From Methyloversatilis sp. XJ19-49 (GTDB lineage Bacteria > Pseudomonadota > Gammaproteobacteria > Burkholderiales > Rhodocyclaceae): a stretch of 64,000 nucleotides of DNA. The number at the start of each line of letters is the position of its first letter. Positions within the stretch are counted from its first letter, which is position 1. The translations under genes were made by a program, and so were the position numbers. Below the pieces are notes generated by a model. It saw nothing but the letters and a program-made list of their open reading frames with translations. It did no database searches and was not told the DNA's origin. The stretch is from contig NZ_JANINI010000004.1 of assembly GCF_024580145.1 (NCBI RefSeq), positions 62,001-126,000 of the forward strand, given 5' to 3'. Below, piece by piece: positions 54,518-63,413 of the stretch.

Positions 54518-54524
54518 GCCTAAC
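54518..54524 (-). other. attC-type core abutting IS1182-like copy 2
   Basis: GTTAGGC on the minus strand (GCCTAAC as given), immediately followed on the high-coordinate side by the IS terminal GACACTGTAG. Same junction as at 29938-29944. Confidence 0.6.
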
Positions 54525-55458
54525 GACACTGTAGAAAAACCCCATCCCAGGGCTAGTCGCTGCGTCCGGCCATTGCCGGCTTGAATTCATTCTTCATCGC
54601 ATCAATCCCGTTTCAGCGGTTTCATCGTCGCCTCCTGACGCCCCTACAGAGCGTGTCCCGATCGGGCTGGTTCCCTGTCCGCCAGCTTACCTAATTCGCG
54701 TAGCCATGGTGCCCGAGCTTTTCGATGTTGTGCACCATGCAATAGAGCTTCCACTGCCCATCGACCTTGGTGCGCCCGCGCAGCGTGACGCGGTCGAGCC
54801 GCTTGTTGTGCCGTAGGTTGCCGAACACCGGTTCGATCGTGGCAAAGCTCGCGGCGATGGCCTGCTTGCCATGGTCGGAATCGATGCGCCGCTTCATCCG
54901 CTCGGTGTTCGATGCGCCGCCGTCGCGCTTGCCGCGGAAGAACGCGACCTGTCTCACCTTCGTCTTGTCCGGTGTGCGCAGGCACCGAGTGCGCCGGTTG
55001 CACGGCACACAGTCGCGCTCGGCTCCGGTGTATTTGGTGGCGGCGTAGCCGTTGATCGTGCAGTTGCCGCCGTTGCGATACAGCCGCTTGCCGGCCGGGG
55101 ACAGGCAGTGGCTGCGGTTTTCCGCTTCGATGAAATCGGTGTTGGCGTAGGGCTTCGTCTTCTGCGCTGCGCGCGCGTCCTTCGCCTTGGCGTTCTTGTC
55201 CCACAGCGCATCAGGCTTGGCCTTGTGTTTCGCCTGTTCTCCGCACTCGGGTCGCGTTGCCGGTAGCCGTTGTCGCAGATCCAGAACGGGATGTGTCGCT
55301 TGTCCAGCTCGCCGAGATTCTTCTCCGAGTGGTAGCCGGCATCGGCGTAGATTGCCGTTTCCGCCGTACCCTGCGCGGCGGTGGCATCGACGACCGGTAG
55401 CAACAGTTCCTGCTCGGAGCCGGTGCCGTGTGGCTGTGCGTCGACAACGATCTGGCGC
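54525..55458 (-). mobile_element. IS1182-like element, truncated copy 2
   Basis: Shares its end and its transposase C-terminal half with the intact copy at 29945 (same 3' region, similar at protein level). Homology stops near 55458; the transposase N-terminus and the other IS end are missing. Confidence 0.75.
54691..55458 (-). pseudogene. IS1182-family transposase C-terminal fragment
   Basis: Encodes the C-terminal half of the transposase in two frames: QIVVDAQPHGTGSEQELLLP and IYADAGYHSEKNLGELDKRH in one, then after a shift near 55245 EQAKHKAKPDALWDKNAKAK through NLRHNKRLDRVTLRGRTKVD. About 80-90 percent alike by eye to the intact copy, so it is a related but older insertion. Confidence 0.8.
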
Positions 55459-55841
55459 GCAAGATCGAGCGCACCAGCTGGCCGGTCGCCGCCTGAACAA
55501 CCCTTCAACCCATATCCCGCCAGCACTTGCAACGAGACCGATCATCCATCATGGCCAAACGGGTCACATCCACGGTGACTTACGCCGACAACTCTTCCGG
55601 CAGCTTGCGTGCCGCTTGTAGCGATTGGCGATCCCCGCGCAGATTCCATATGGGCACGGGGCACACAGAACCAGCTACAGATGCCGGATATACGACTGCA
55701 AGTGATTCACCCGACTACGCCAAACTATTGATCAGCCTTGATTCTGGGGGGTGTCCATATACAAGGGGTTAGGCGGCGCCCGCAGCATCGGTCGGCCGAT
55801 TCCGTGCGAATAAAGGCCTCCTACCCGTGCGAAAGTCAGAC
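55459..55841. other. Intergenic region with isolated integron core
   Basis: About 380 bases without a recognisable gene. GTTAGGC at 55768-55774 lies 68 bases past the DUF2235 stop and could be a leftover attC end of that cassette; no complete attC is seen. Confidence 0.4.
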
Positions 55842-57086
55842 TCAAGGCGCAGTCAGCAGCAACGCCTCGTCCTTGCAGGAAATGGGGTAGGCAACCTCCT
55901 TCCTCGTTCCCTTGACCAGTACCGGCGGGCTGCCCTTCCGCTGAAATACGCTAGGGTCTAAGGCCTCCTGTGGCGGCTGCTTTCTGTCCTCACATTGGAT
56001 GCGCAGAATCTCGGGCATGTCTCGGACGGACCAATGGGAGAGGCCGTTGGGGTTTTCGGGAAGCCGCGGAATCTTAGCTGCGAAGCCATAGCTCTGACTG
56101 AGGATACTGAGCATCCAATTGAGAGAGATGTTGGGCAACTCATACTCGCTGTCATACCCGCCGCCGACGTCGGCATGAGCGCCTGGAAACCAGCGCTCGA
56201 GAATCCTGTTCTTGTGCTGGCCGTTGTGAAGATCAATCTGCGGACAAAGTAGCAGCGGGCCGAACTTGTCTCTTTTCTCATCCAGCGCAACTGCGTGCGC
56301 GATTGTCCGGATCGTGGGGTACGAGTCCGACTTGTATCGATCTCCATCCTTGCGATCTGGCAGTTCCTTGCACGAGCCAAACTTCTTGAATGATGAGCCG
56401 GGTACTGTATCCCATACGCCAAGCAGCTTGATCGAAACGGGAAGAAACTCTGCGCGTAGGGCGGTTTGAGCCTCAAAGGCCAATGGAGGAGCTCGGTTTG
56501 GCTCCCACGACTTCCAATAGTCCGTGAAATCGGCGTCGCTCTTCTTCTTTGTAATTTCCAGAATCTTGTTCCATTGCCTTTGCCCAAACAACATACTCCG
56601 ATCCGAGGGGGCTGGAACGCCAACGTAGGAAAGCAAGCCTGCCAGCGCGCGCGCTTGGTGAGCCCCTCGGCTGAAGCCGAAGACGTACAGATCATCGCCT
56701 GGGCGATAGCTCTTCGCCACGAAATCGTATGCCGATTTGATTCGGGCCTCCATGCCTTGTCCCCAGATAAGCCCAAAGACAATTGACGACGTAAAGTCCG
56801 GGCTCCCGGCGGAGCCGACGCCCTCAATGTACTTAGCGGTTGTCTGAGGGTCTCTGATGTCACTGACAGCCTGATACAGGCGCCAAACGTTGGTCGCTGA
56901 GCCAGGGTTGTTTGCCGTGCCATCAAGGAAGACGAATATGCTTCTCTTCTGGTTTGGGTCGCCCGTGAACTGAACTTCTGTCGCCTTTGTATCGTTGCCC
57001 TCTTCGGCCGGGTCGATCGTCGAGCAGCCCCCCAGCGCAATGGCAATAAGCAAACTCGAACGGATTACCAGATGACGGAGTCGCAT
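55842..57086 (-). CDS. DUF2235 lipoprotein, phospholipase-like hydrolase
   Basis: A 414-aa protein with a lipobox signal (LIAIALGGCSTID; Cys after the 21-residue leader). The DUF2235 alpha/beta hydrolase domain has SIFVFLDGTANNPG, nucleophile elbow VFGFSRGAHQARALAG, GVWDTVPG and the signature FPGAHADVGGGY. The family includes T6SS-type phospholipase effectors (Tle), but this member carries a lipoprotein signal and no VgrG or immunity gene nearby, so an effector role is doubtful. ATG 57086 has AAAGGTGACCGT upstream. Strand and position fit the cassette genes. Confidence 0.85.
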   Translation of the reverse strand: MRLRHLVIRSSLLIAIALGGCSTIDPAEEGNDTKATEVQFTGDPNQKRSIFVFLDGTANNPGSATNVWRLYQAVSDIRDPQTTAKYIEGVGSAGSPDFTSSIVFGLIWGQGMEARIKSAYDFVAKSYRPGDDLYVFGFSRGAHQARALAGLLSYVGVPAPSDRSMLFGQRQWNKILEITKKKSDADFTDYWKSWEPNRAPPLAFEAQTALRAEFLPVSIKLLGVWDTVPGSSFKKFGSCKELPDRKDGDRYKSDSYPTIRTIAHAVALDEKRDKFGPLLLCPQIDLHNGQHKNRILERWFPGAHADVGGGYDSEYELPNISLNWMLSILSQSYGFAAKIPRLPENPNGLSHWSVRDMPEILRIQCEDRKQPPQEALDPSVFQRKGSPPVLVKGTRKEVAYPISCKDEALLLTAP

Positions 57087-57318
57087 ACGGTCACCTTTCG
57101 ATTGGGTTGAGCGCACAGGCCAATGTTTCGCTGGCCCAGAGGGGCGAGCCGTTCAAGCGGAAAATGATGAACTTCTGGGCGCGGGCGAGCAAGGCCAACT
57201 GCCGATTCACTGAATCTCGCAGACTGGGTGATCCACCGAATTGATGAAATCGAGCGCCTGAGACGACTGTAGGCAAGGGAGCTTTTGGGGACGGTCGTCT
57301 GTGACGGCGCTGAATAAC

Positions 57319-58572
57319 GACGCTGTAGAAAACCCCACCCCGGGGCAAGTCGATACATCTGGCCTTCGCCGGCGTGAATCCATTCTTCATCGCTTCAACT
57401 CCGCATTCGTCGCTGCATCATCATCTCCTGACACGCAATGCCGGCATCGCTTGCCAGCGTTCGGAGGGACCTGTTCGGCTCGCCAGCATACCTAATTCGC
57501 GTACCCATGGCGCCTGCGCTTTTCGATGTTGTGCACCAAGCAATACAGCTTCCATTGCCCGTCTACCTTGGTGCGCCGCGCGCAGCGTGAAGCGGCCGAA
57601 CTGCTTGTTGTTCCGCAAGTTGCCGAACACCGGTTCGACCGTGGCGAAGTGCGCGTCGATCATCCGCTTGCCCAGGTCCCAATCGATGCGCTGCTTCATC
57701 CGGTCGGTGTGGGATTCGTCACCGCCGCGCTTGCTGCGGAAGAAGGCGAACTGTCTCACCCGGGCCCTGTACGGGGTGCGCAGACATTGATGTCGCTGTT
57801 CGCACAGCACGCAGTCGCGCTAAGCGCCCGTGTATTTCGTGGCGGCATAGCCATTGATCGTGCCGTCCCTACCGTTGCAATTGAGCCGCTTGCCCGCCGG
57901 GCAGATGCAGGAGCTGCGGTCTTGGGCTTGCGTGAAATCGGTGTTGGCGTAGGGCTTCGCCTTGCTGCGCTTGTCCCACAGCGAGTCAGGCTTCGCTTCG
58001 TGCTTCGCCTGTTCGGCGTAGCGTTGATCGCGTGGCCGGTAGCTGTTGTCGCAAATTCAGGCCGGGGTGTGTCGTGTGGCAAGTTCGGTCAGGTTCCTCT
58101 CCGAGTGGTAGCCGGCGTCGGCGCAGCGCACTGCAGAAACGGTGGTCTGGTGCGCCGCATCGACCGCGGCCACATTGGTATAGCCCTGGATCACGCCTTT
58201 GCCGGTGGCCATGTTGGCCGAGTCGTTGTCGGTGCGGTTACTCAACCGCACAGCGTCCTTGGCGCCGCGCCGCTCGTCCGGGTTGCGCGCGAGCCAGTCG
58301 CGGATCTTCGTTGCTTCGTCGGCAAGACGGTAGCAGGTGCGCGACGCACGCGCCTGATCATCATCGTTCCCTGCGGTATCGCGTGGCTTCTGTTAGCTGA
58401 TCTTGGGCTTGACCGCCGCTTCCATCTTCGCGGCCTCGTCGCCCAACTCGGAAACGAAGGCAGCAATCGAACTCGAAGTCAGAAGTCCGTAGCAGTACGC
58501 GAGCAGCACGATCTTGAGCAGCACCGCCGGATCAAAGGCCAGGGCGTCGTCGGTGCAGCGGGAACGGAGGGG
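57319..58572 (-). mobile_element. IS1182-like element, decayed copy 3
   Basis: Begins with the same GACGCTGTAGAAAACC end, next to AAC (57316-57318). Transposase similarity continues in fragments to 58572, where the IS150-like element cuts it. Interrupted by stops, deletions and frameshifts. Confidence 0.75.
57494..58572 (-). pseudogene. IS1182-family transposase, heavily decayed
   Basis: Minus-strand fragments in several frames match the intact transposase at 30120: MIDAHFATVEPVFGNLRNNK near 57660, TPTPISRKPKTAAPASARRA in a shifted frame, VIQGYTNVAAVDAAHQTTVS near 58180 and FDPAVLLKIVLLAYCYGLLT near 58520. An internal deletion joins parts of the core. No product is expected. Confidence 0.8.
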
Positions 58573-58630
58573 TGAATCGCCCCGGGTTTGAACTGACCCC
58601 CAGAAGTTGGACAAACTTCGAGGGGGTTTC

Positions 58631-58983
58631 ATGAAAAAGTATCAAACAGAGTTCAAGCTCAAGGTAGTGAAGCGCTCTTTGGCTGGAGACGGCGGAGCGA
58701 AGCTGCTGGCGCGGCGGCGGTCAGTGCCTGAGCAGATGATCCGCACCTCGGTGAGCCACTACCGCCTGCGCGGCGTTGATGTTTGCGACCCAAGCGCAGC
58801 ACGTACAGTGCGCAGTTCAAGCTAAAGGCGCTGTCCCACCAGGACCACGAACAGCTATCAAGCCGCCAGGTTGCCGCGATCTATGACATCCGTAATCCCA
58901 CCCAAGTCGTGGTCTGGCGACGCAAGCTAGATGAAGGCGGCGTTGAGGCACTCGGGAATAGGGAGCAAGGCAACCCAGTATGA
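58631..58983 (+). pseudogene. IS150-like OrfA, frameshifted
   Basis: MKKYQTEFKLKVVKRSLAGD and SVPEQMIRTSVSHYRLRGVD in frame one, then RPKRSTYSAQFKLKALSHQD in another, ending with EALGNREQGNPV. These are the two helix-turn-helix repeats of IS150-type OrfA, joined by a frameshift near 58785. Confidence 0.75.
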
Positions 58984-59101
58984 AGAAAGAACAACACTGC
59001 CCAGGGCCGCCAAGCACGGCCATCAACGATTCGGCGCAGGCGCTACGCGAATAGAACGAGCAACTACGCGCTGAGGTGGCCTACCTAAAAAAATGCAAGC
59101 C

Positions 59102-59983
59102 TTGATCCCGTCGAAAAGATCAGTTGCGCCGACAAAGCGCGTCTGATCGCCGGGTTGAGGCGTCACCATAAATTGGCGGACATGCTGCAGATAGCAGGCC
59201 TGGCGCGCCGTACGTTCAATTATCAGTGCGCAGCTCAGCGAGGGAACCAACAGGGCGGCATGGAGCCTAGGATCCGTGCTGTCTATGACGAGCACAAGGA
59301 GCGCTACGGATACAGGCGAATCACAGCAGCGCTTTGCAATTCAATGGCCGAACCGGTCAACCACAAGTGCGTCCAACGTCTGATGCAAAAAGATGGGGCT
59401 GCGCGGGGTGATCCGGGCGAAGAACCGCTCCCGACACGTCCCAGGCATTAGCGATGCGCGCGTGCCTAACGTCCTGAAGCGCGAATTTTTTGCGGCAGCG
59501 CCAAACCGGAAGTGGGTGACGGATGTCGCCGAGTTCAATGTGAAGAGCCACAAAATCTATGTGTCAGCCTGTATGGACCTCTACAACGGCGGGATCATCG
59601 CGCACCAAATGACAAGGCGTCCGGTCTTCGAGCTGGTTTCCAGCACGCTTCGGGCAGCGCTTTCGCGGATCGCCTGTACCGCGGAACTGATCGTCCACTC
59701 AGACCAAGGCTGGCACTACAAGATGAAGCCCTATCGAGAAATGCTCGCGCAGCGTGAAGTCAAGCCAAGCATGAGCCGTAAGGGCAACTGCTTTGACAAC
59801 GCGGCAATTGAGAGCTTCTTCGGCACGCTGAAGGCCGAGTATTTCCATCTTGAAGCACCCAATAGCCTTGATGCGCTTGAAGCGGGCGTAGATGATTACG
59901 TCCGCTATTACAACCACGAGCGCCTAAAGCTCAGACTGAAAGGGCTTAGCCCGGTGGGATACCGGCTCAGAAACACCGCCTAG
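59102..59983 (+). pseudogene. IS150-like OrfB, frameshifted but with intact catalytic core
   Basis: The N-terminal part (RRHHKLADMLQIAGLARRTF, HKERYGYRRITAALCNSM) is in one frame to about 59410, then the frame changes and continues VLKREFFAAAPNRKWVTDVA, VHSDQGWHYKM and MSRKGNCFDNAAIESFFGTL, giving the DDE residues. The ORF 59393-59983 alone would encode the rve core. The OrfA-OrfB linkage is lost. Confidence 0.8.
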
Positions 59984-60040
59984 TTGGCGGCATGGCAACC
60001 GTCCAACTTCTGGGGGTCAGTTCAAACCCGGGGCGATTCA

Positions 60041-60297
60041 TGAACGACGCCCACCGATCCGATTTGTACCCCTGGACCCGTCTCTCTCAGCCAGCAAATC
60101 TTCTGCGTCGTCGTGAAGCTTGAAGACGGCAGGCAAGCCCACCAGCCAGCCGTTAAGTCTTGGAAGCCTTCAAGCCGACTCAGGTACAGGGAGGAGAACT
60201 CGGCGCGACTCACTTGCGCATGGCTCCCTCTAAGTTGTCGCAGGCCATCCTCTAGAGTTTCAAGTGATCCGAAAAGCCAGGAGCACCTCAAAGTCAT
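60041..60297 (-). CDS. Possible truncated hypothetical gene at the IS edge
   Basis: A weakly supported minus-strand frame (MTLRCSWLFGSLETLEDGLR) that runs into the IS150-like element, where it stops within the terminal repeat. It would be the N-terminal part of a gene cut by the insertion. No recognisable domain and no strong ribosome binding site. Confidence 0.25.
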
Positions 60298-60505
60298 CCA
60301 AAAGGATGGTGCGACGAAATACAACTTCTTAAGAATCGTGAACTATGCTCGAACAAAAGCAAGTGGCGACGAGTAAAGCAAAGTGCGTAGCTTAAAGGCT
60401 TCTATGACCAGCGGCCCATAATGGTCGGCTTATACCCGACCTGAAAATGGAGTTTCTGATCATCGTTATGAGGTTCATTCCGAGTCAACTTTCAGAGATT
60501 TTTCC

Positions 60506-60799
60506 ATGAAATATATCAGCCTTTCCATAGTGCCTTGTACTGTATTGGTTCTCTGTTCTTTATCTGCGTCGGTCTGTGCAGATACACAAGGTACCAAACC
60601 TCCAAAGACAGATCGAGATGGCAATAAAGATGAGTCTAAAGGTGGCGCTCGATACTTCGGGCCTGTAGCGCACGATCCCAAGAGCAAACCACCCTTCGAT
60701 GAGTCTAGTAACGGTGTTTCAGGCTACAAACAAGGCACACAGCATACGTTACCCGAACTTTGCAGCTCGAATACGCCACCTAATTGGTGTGAAAAATAA
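60506..60799 (+). CDS. Small exported protein of unknown function
   Basis: A 97-aa protein with a clear signal peptide (MKYISLSIVPCTVLVLCSLS, cleavage likely after ASVCA) and a charged mature part (TDRDGNKDESKGGARYFGP) ending with two Cys (ELCSSNTPPNWCEK) that may form a disulfide. Unrecognised. Its end overlaps the start region of the next gene, so the two are probably cotranscribed. Confidence 0.6.
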   Translation: MKYISLSIVPCTVLVLCSLSASVCADTQGTKPPKTDRDGNKDESKGGARYFGPVAHDPKSKPPFDESSNGVSGYKQGTQHTLPELCSSNTPPNWCEK

Positions 60800-61340
60800 T
60801 TCAGTGGACAAGTTAAAAATAGTTTCAGATATAGCCGCAACATGGGTTGCCATTGTCGGTGTTCTATTTAGTGGCGCATTTGGGCTCGTTGAATATCACA
60901 ACAACTCACGCGCAGAACGCGTAAAAACAACGATTGCCTTATCCGAAAGATTTGGCCGGGACCAATATTTGATTGCGAGGATGAAGATTGATGCGTATGG
61001 CGCAGAGAATGCGTCTGAACTTTTCACAAGAAGTGCAAAGGGGAGTGCGGTGCTCTCACAGTATATTTTAGGCGTTATCGGTAAGAGTGGCTTGGGGCCG
61101 GAGATAGATATTGTTGTTGAGTTCTTTGACGAACTTCATGCGTGCACGTGTGGGGGAGCGTGCGACGAGGAAATGGCGCGTCGCCTATTTGGAAGATTCT
61201 CAGCCCTTACCCACTCGAACTTTTACCCCTACATCGCGCTACAGCGAGAGCAACTTAGAAGCAAGGATTATGGCATCGGGATTGAGGCATTTACAAAGGC
61301 GTATCGGCGAAATTCCGACGTTTGCGTATTGTTGCGCTAA
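60789..61340 (+). CDS. Membrane-anchored protein of unknown function
   Basis: A 183-aa protein: one N-terminal membrane helix (IAATWVAIVGVLFSGAFGLV), a basic juxtamembrane segment (EYHNNSRAERVKTTIALSER) and a cytoplasmic helical domain with a Cys cluster (HACTCGGACDEE). The pattern resembles DUF4760-type small membrane proteins, not confirmed. The start is uncertain: GTG 60789 (overlapping the previous gene by 11 bases) or GTG 60804. It is followed after 121 AT-rich bases by the lipase-like gene. Confidence 0.6.
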   Translation: MKNNSVDKLKIVSDIAATWVAIVGVLFSGAFGLVEYHNNSRAERVKTTIALSERFGRDQYLIARMKIDAYGAENASELFTRSAKGSAVLSQYILGVIGKSGLGPEIDIVVEFFDELHACTCGGACDEEMARRLFGRFSALTHSNFYPYIALQREQLRSKDYGIGIEAFTKAYRRNSDVCVLLR

Positions 61341-61461
61341 AGTCATTTTGAGGTTTTGACTAACTTAATTATTAATTTGCTGGTTGGATGACTCCGTTTT
61401 AATAATTTTGTGAAGCCTGCTAAGTTTTTAGTATCATTACCGATTTGATTGCGAGGTGTCG

Positions 61462-62826
61462 ATGATTGAGCCTATTGTTATAGTCCATGGATGGAGTGAC
61501 GAGTCTCGAACCTTTCGCGGGCTCGCAAAGTTACTTGAAAAAGAATTCGATTCAAGGCCCAGTCTGATCAATTTAGCAGATTGGATCTCAATGGATGATG
61601 ATGTAACGTTTGCAGATCTTGCAGAAGCGATGCAGCGTGCATGGGTTGCCGCCAATCTGCCCACCAAACCCCGATCTGCAAATATTATCACTCACAGCAC
61701 AGGCGCACTGGTCGTTCGGGATTGGATGACTCGCTACTATCAACCCAGTTCGGTACCGATCAAACGATTTTTGATGTTGGCTCCACCCAATTTTGGGTCT
61801 CAATTGGCTCACAAAGGACATTCTTTTATAGGCCGTGCGATTAAAGGTTGGAAAAATCATGGTTTCGAAACTGGAGAGCAGATTCTCAAGGGGCTCGAAC
61901 TCGCTTCGCCTTTCACTTGGGCACTGGCAGAGAGAGACCTCTTCTCTAATGAAAATTGGTACGGGCAGGGAGCTGTGCTTGCAACAGTTCTTATTGGCAA
62001 CGAGGGATACGATGGGGTGCGAGCCATTGCAAATGAGAAGGGTTCCGACGGGACGGTTCGTATTTCAACGGCGAACTTGAATTGTTCCAGGCTCAACTTG
62101 CATTTAGATGAAAACCAAACTTTAGTAAAAAATCTGGAGATCGAGCGCAGCAATACCAAGGTGGCGTTTGGGATAGTGAACTCCCTTAATCATAGTAGTA
62201 TTGTACCGAACGCAACCGCAAAGTCCCATGCCGAGGAGACGCTGCATCAGTGTGTGCTTGAAGCGCTGAAGGTTGGTGACGGTGATTATCTAGGCCAATC
62301 AGAAAAATTTAACTGGCAAGAGCGTCTCGTCGAGATGACGCGTGATGGGTTCGCTAACGCATCTTTGTTTAAGAATGTCGTGACGCGAGTCAGCGACAAC
62401 TTAGGAAATGTTGTAACCGACTACTTCGTCGAGTTCTATCGCACCAGTGGAGAAGACGGTAAATTTGAGAGGTTTCTCTATGAAACGTTTCTTTATTCAG
62501 TTCATTCTTATAAGGATAACGGTTCTTACAGAGCACTTTATTTGGACGTGGGAAGCCTCCAGTCATTGCGCCCCGGGGAAGCTATTAATTTAAAGCAGTT
62601 ATTTGTGAGTATTGACGCGCATCCGCAGTATCTCGATAAACGGTCGAAGACTCAGCCCGTCGGATATCGATCGCTTTCACCCACCAGCGAAGGTGGCATT
62701 TGTATTCCAAGTGGGCGCATGGATGAATTCTTTCGACCGCATGAGACGATGCTGGTGAATGTCGTTTTGACTCGTACCCTATCCGCGGGGGTTGTTACAT
62801 TTAGACATGCGAAAATGCAGCAATGA
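61462..62826 (+). CDS. Lipase-like alpha/beta hydrolase
   Basis: A 454-aa protein whose N-terminal 230 residues are a lipase-type alpha/beta hydrolase: oxyanion segment PIVIVHGWSDES, nucleophile elbow NIITHSTGALVVRDWM (Ser near residue 82), and a lid-like FLMLAPPNFGSQLA. The catalytic His may be in NSLNHSSIVPN. Residues 250-454 form an extra beta-rich domain I do not recognise (NVVTDYFVEFYRTSGEDGKF). No signal peptide, so it is cytoplasmic or exported by another route. ATG 61462 has GAGG five bases upstream. It could be a phospholipase effector, as seen in some antiphage systems, but that is inference. Confidence 0.8.
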   Translation: MIEPIVIVHGWSDESRTFRGLAKLLEKEFDSRPSLINLADWISMDDDVTFADLAEAMQRAWVAANLPTKPRSANIITHSTGALVVRDWMTRYYQPSSVPIKRFLMLAPPNFGSQLAHKGHSFIGRAIKGWKNHGFETGEQILKGLELASPFTWALAERDLFSNENWYGQGAVLATVLIGNEGYDGVRAIANEKGSDGTVRISTANLNCSRLNLHLDENQTLVKNLEIERSNTKVAFGIVNSLNHSSIVPNATAKSHAEETLHQCVLEALKVGDGDYLGQSEKFNWQERLVEMTRDGFANASLFKNVVTRVSDNLGNVVTDYFVEFYRTSGEDGKFERFLYETFLYSVHSYKDNGSYRALYLDVGSLQSLRPGEAINLKQLFVSIDAHPQYLDKRSKTQPVGYRSLSPTSEGGICIPSGRMDEFFRPHETMLVNVVLTRTLSAGVVTFRHAKMQQ

Positions 62827-63413
62827 ACCGCCACAAGGGCGATTCACATTGTCCAATTTAGGATGGCAGTTGATGCAGTCAAATTCTGATCAGTTCGTCA
62901 GTGAGCCAGCGCCTGAATATCTTTCGGAAGGCGTGGCTTGCATAGTGAAATAGCTGGTTACCCCTTTGCGGATAGGGTTAGTTCAAAGAAGCACAAAGAT
63001 TGGGCGAACTCTCGATCTTTGGCTCTTTGCGCGGGTGGACGGACTTTTCACCTAATATAATGGCCTACTAGCTGTAAGCGTCCTGCCGGCATCATCTTTT
63101 CCTCATTGCTGTAATAGGTAAAGATCGACCGCATCGTAGCACCTCAAATTTTTTCCACGGATTCGTGGACACAAATACCAAGGCGGTTGCGCAGCGGTAC
63201 AGCCGCGGTCCGCGCGAGCATCACCCGGTAGCGTTCAAGCGTGCGTTCCGAAAAGTCGTGAGTATATGACTCTCCGATGAAACGAAACTCTTATAGTCTC
63301 AAGGTCTAAGTTCAGGGACGCTACGCGGCATCTTCCTTAGTGGCGCTGAAACACGGCGGTGGGATTGGATTGGATAATTAGAGCGAATTATTGATTCGTC
63401 ATTCGTACAGGGT
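62827..63413. other. Intergenic region, no supported gene
   Basis: Nearly 590 bases. GGGCGATTCA at 62837 resembles the outer tip of the IS3-type ends elsewhere in the element. Around 63170-63270 a minus-strand stretch could encode SERTLERYRVMLARTA, but no frame of useful length supports a gene. Confidence 0.4.

Larger units (their letters stand above)
58573..60040 (+). mobile_element. IS150-like IS3-family element with 40-bp perfect inverted ends
   Basis: 1468 bases with identical 40-base terminal inverted repeats (58573-58612, beginning TGAATCGCCCCGGGTTTGAA; and 60001-60040). It lies inside the third IS1182-like copy. No target duplication is visible. Its transposase genes are broken, so the intact ends are notable. 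Confidence 0.85.

Noticed and set aside
55842-57086. Type VI secretion effector locus
   Set aside because: No VgrG, PAAR, Hcp or immunity gene in the neighbourhood, and the protein has a lipobox.
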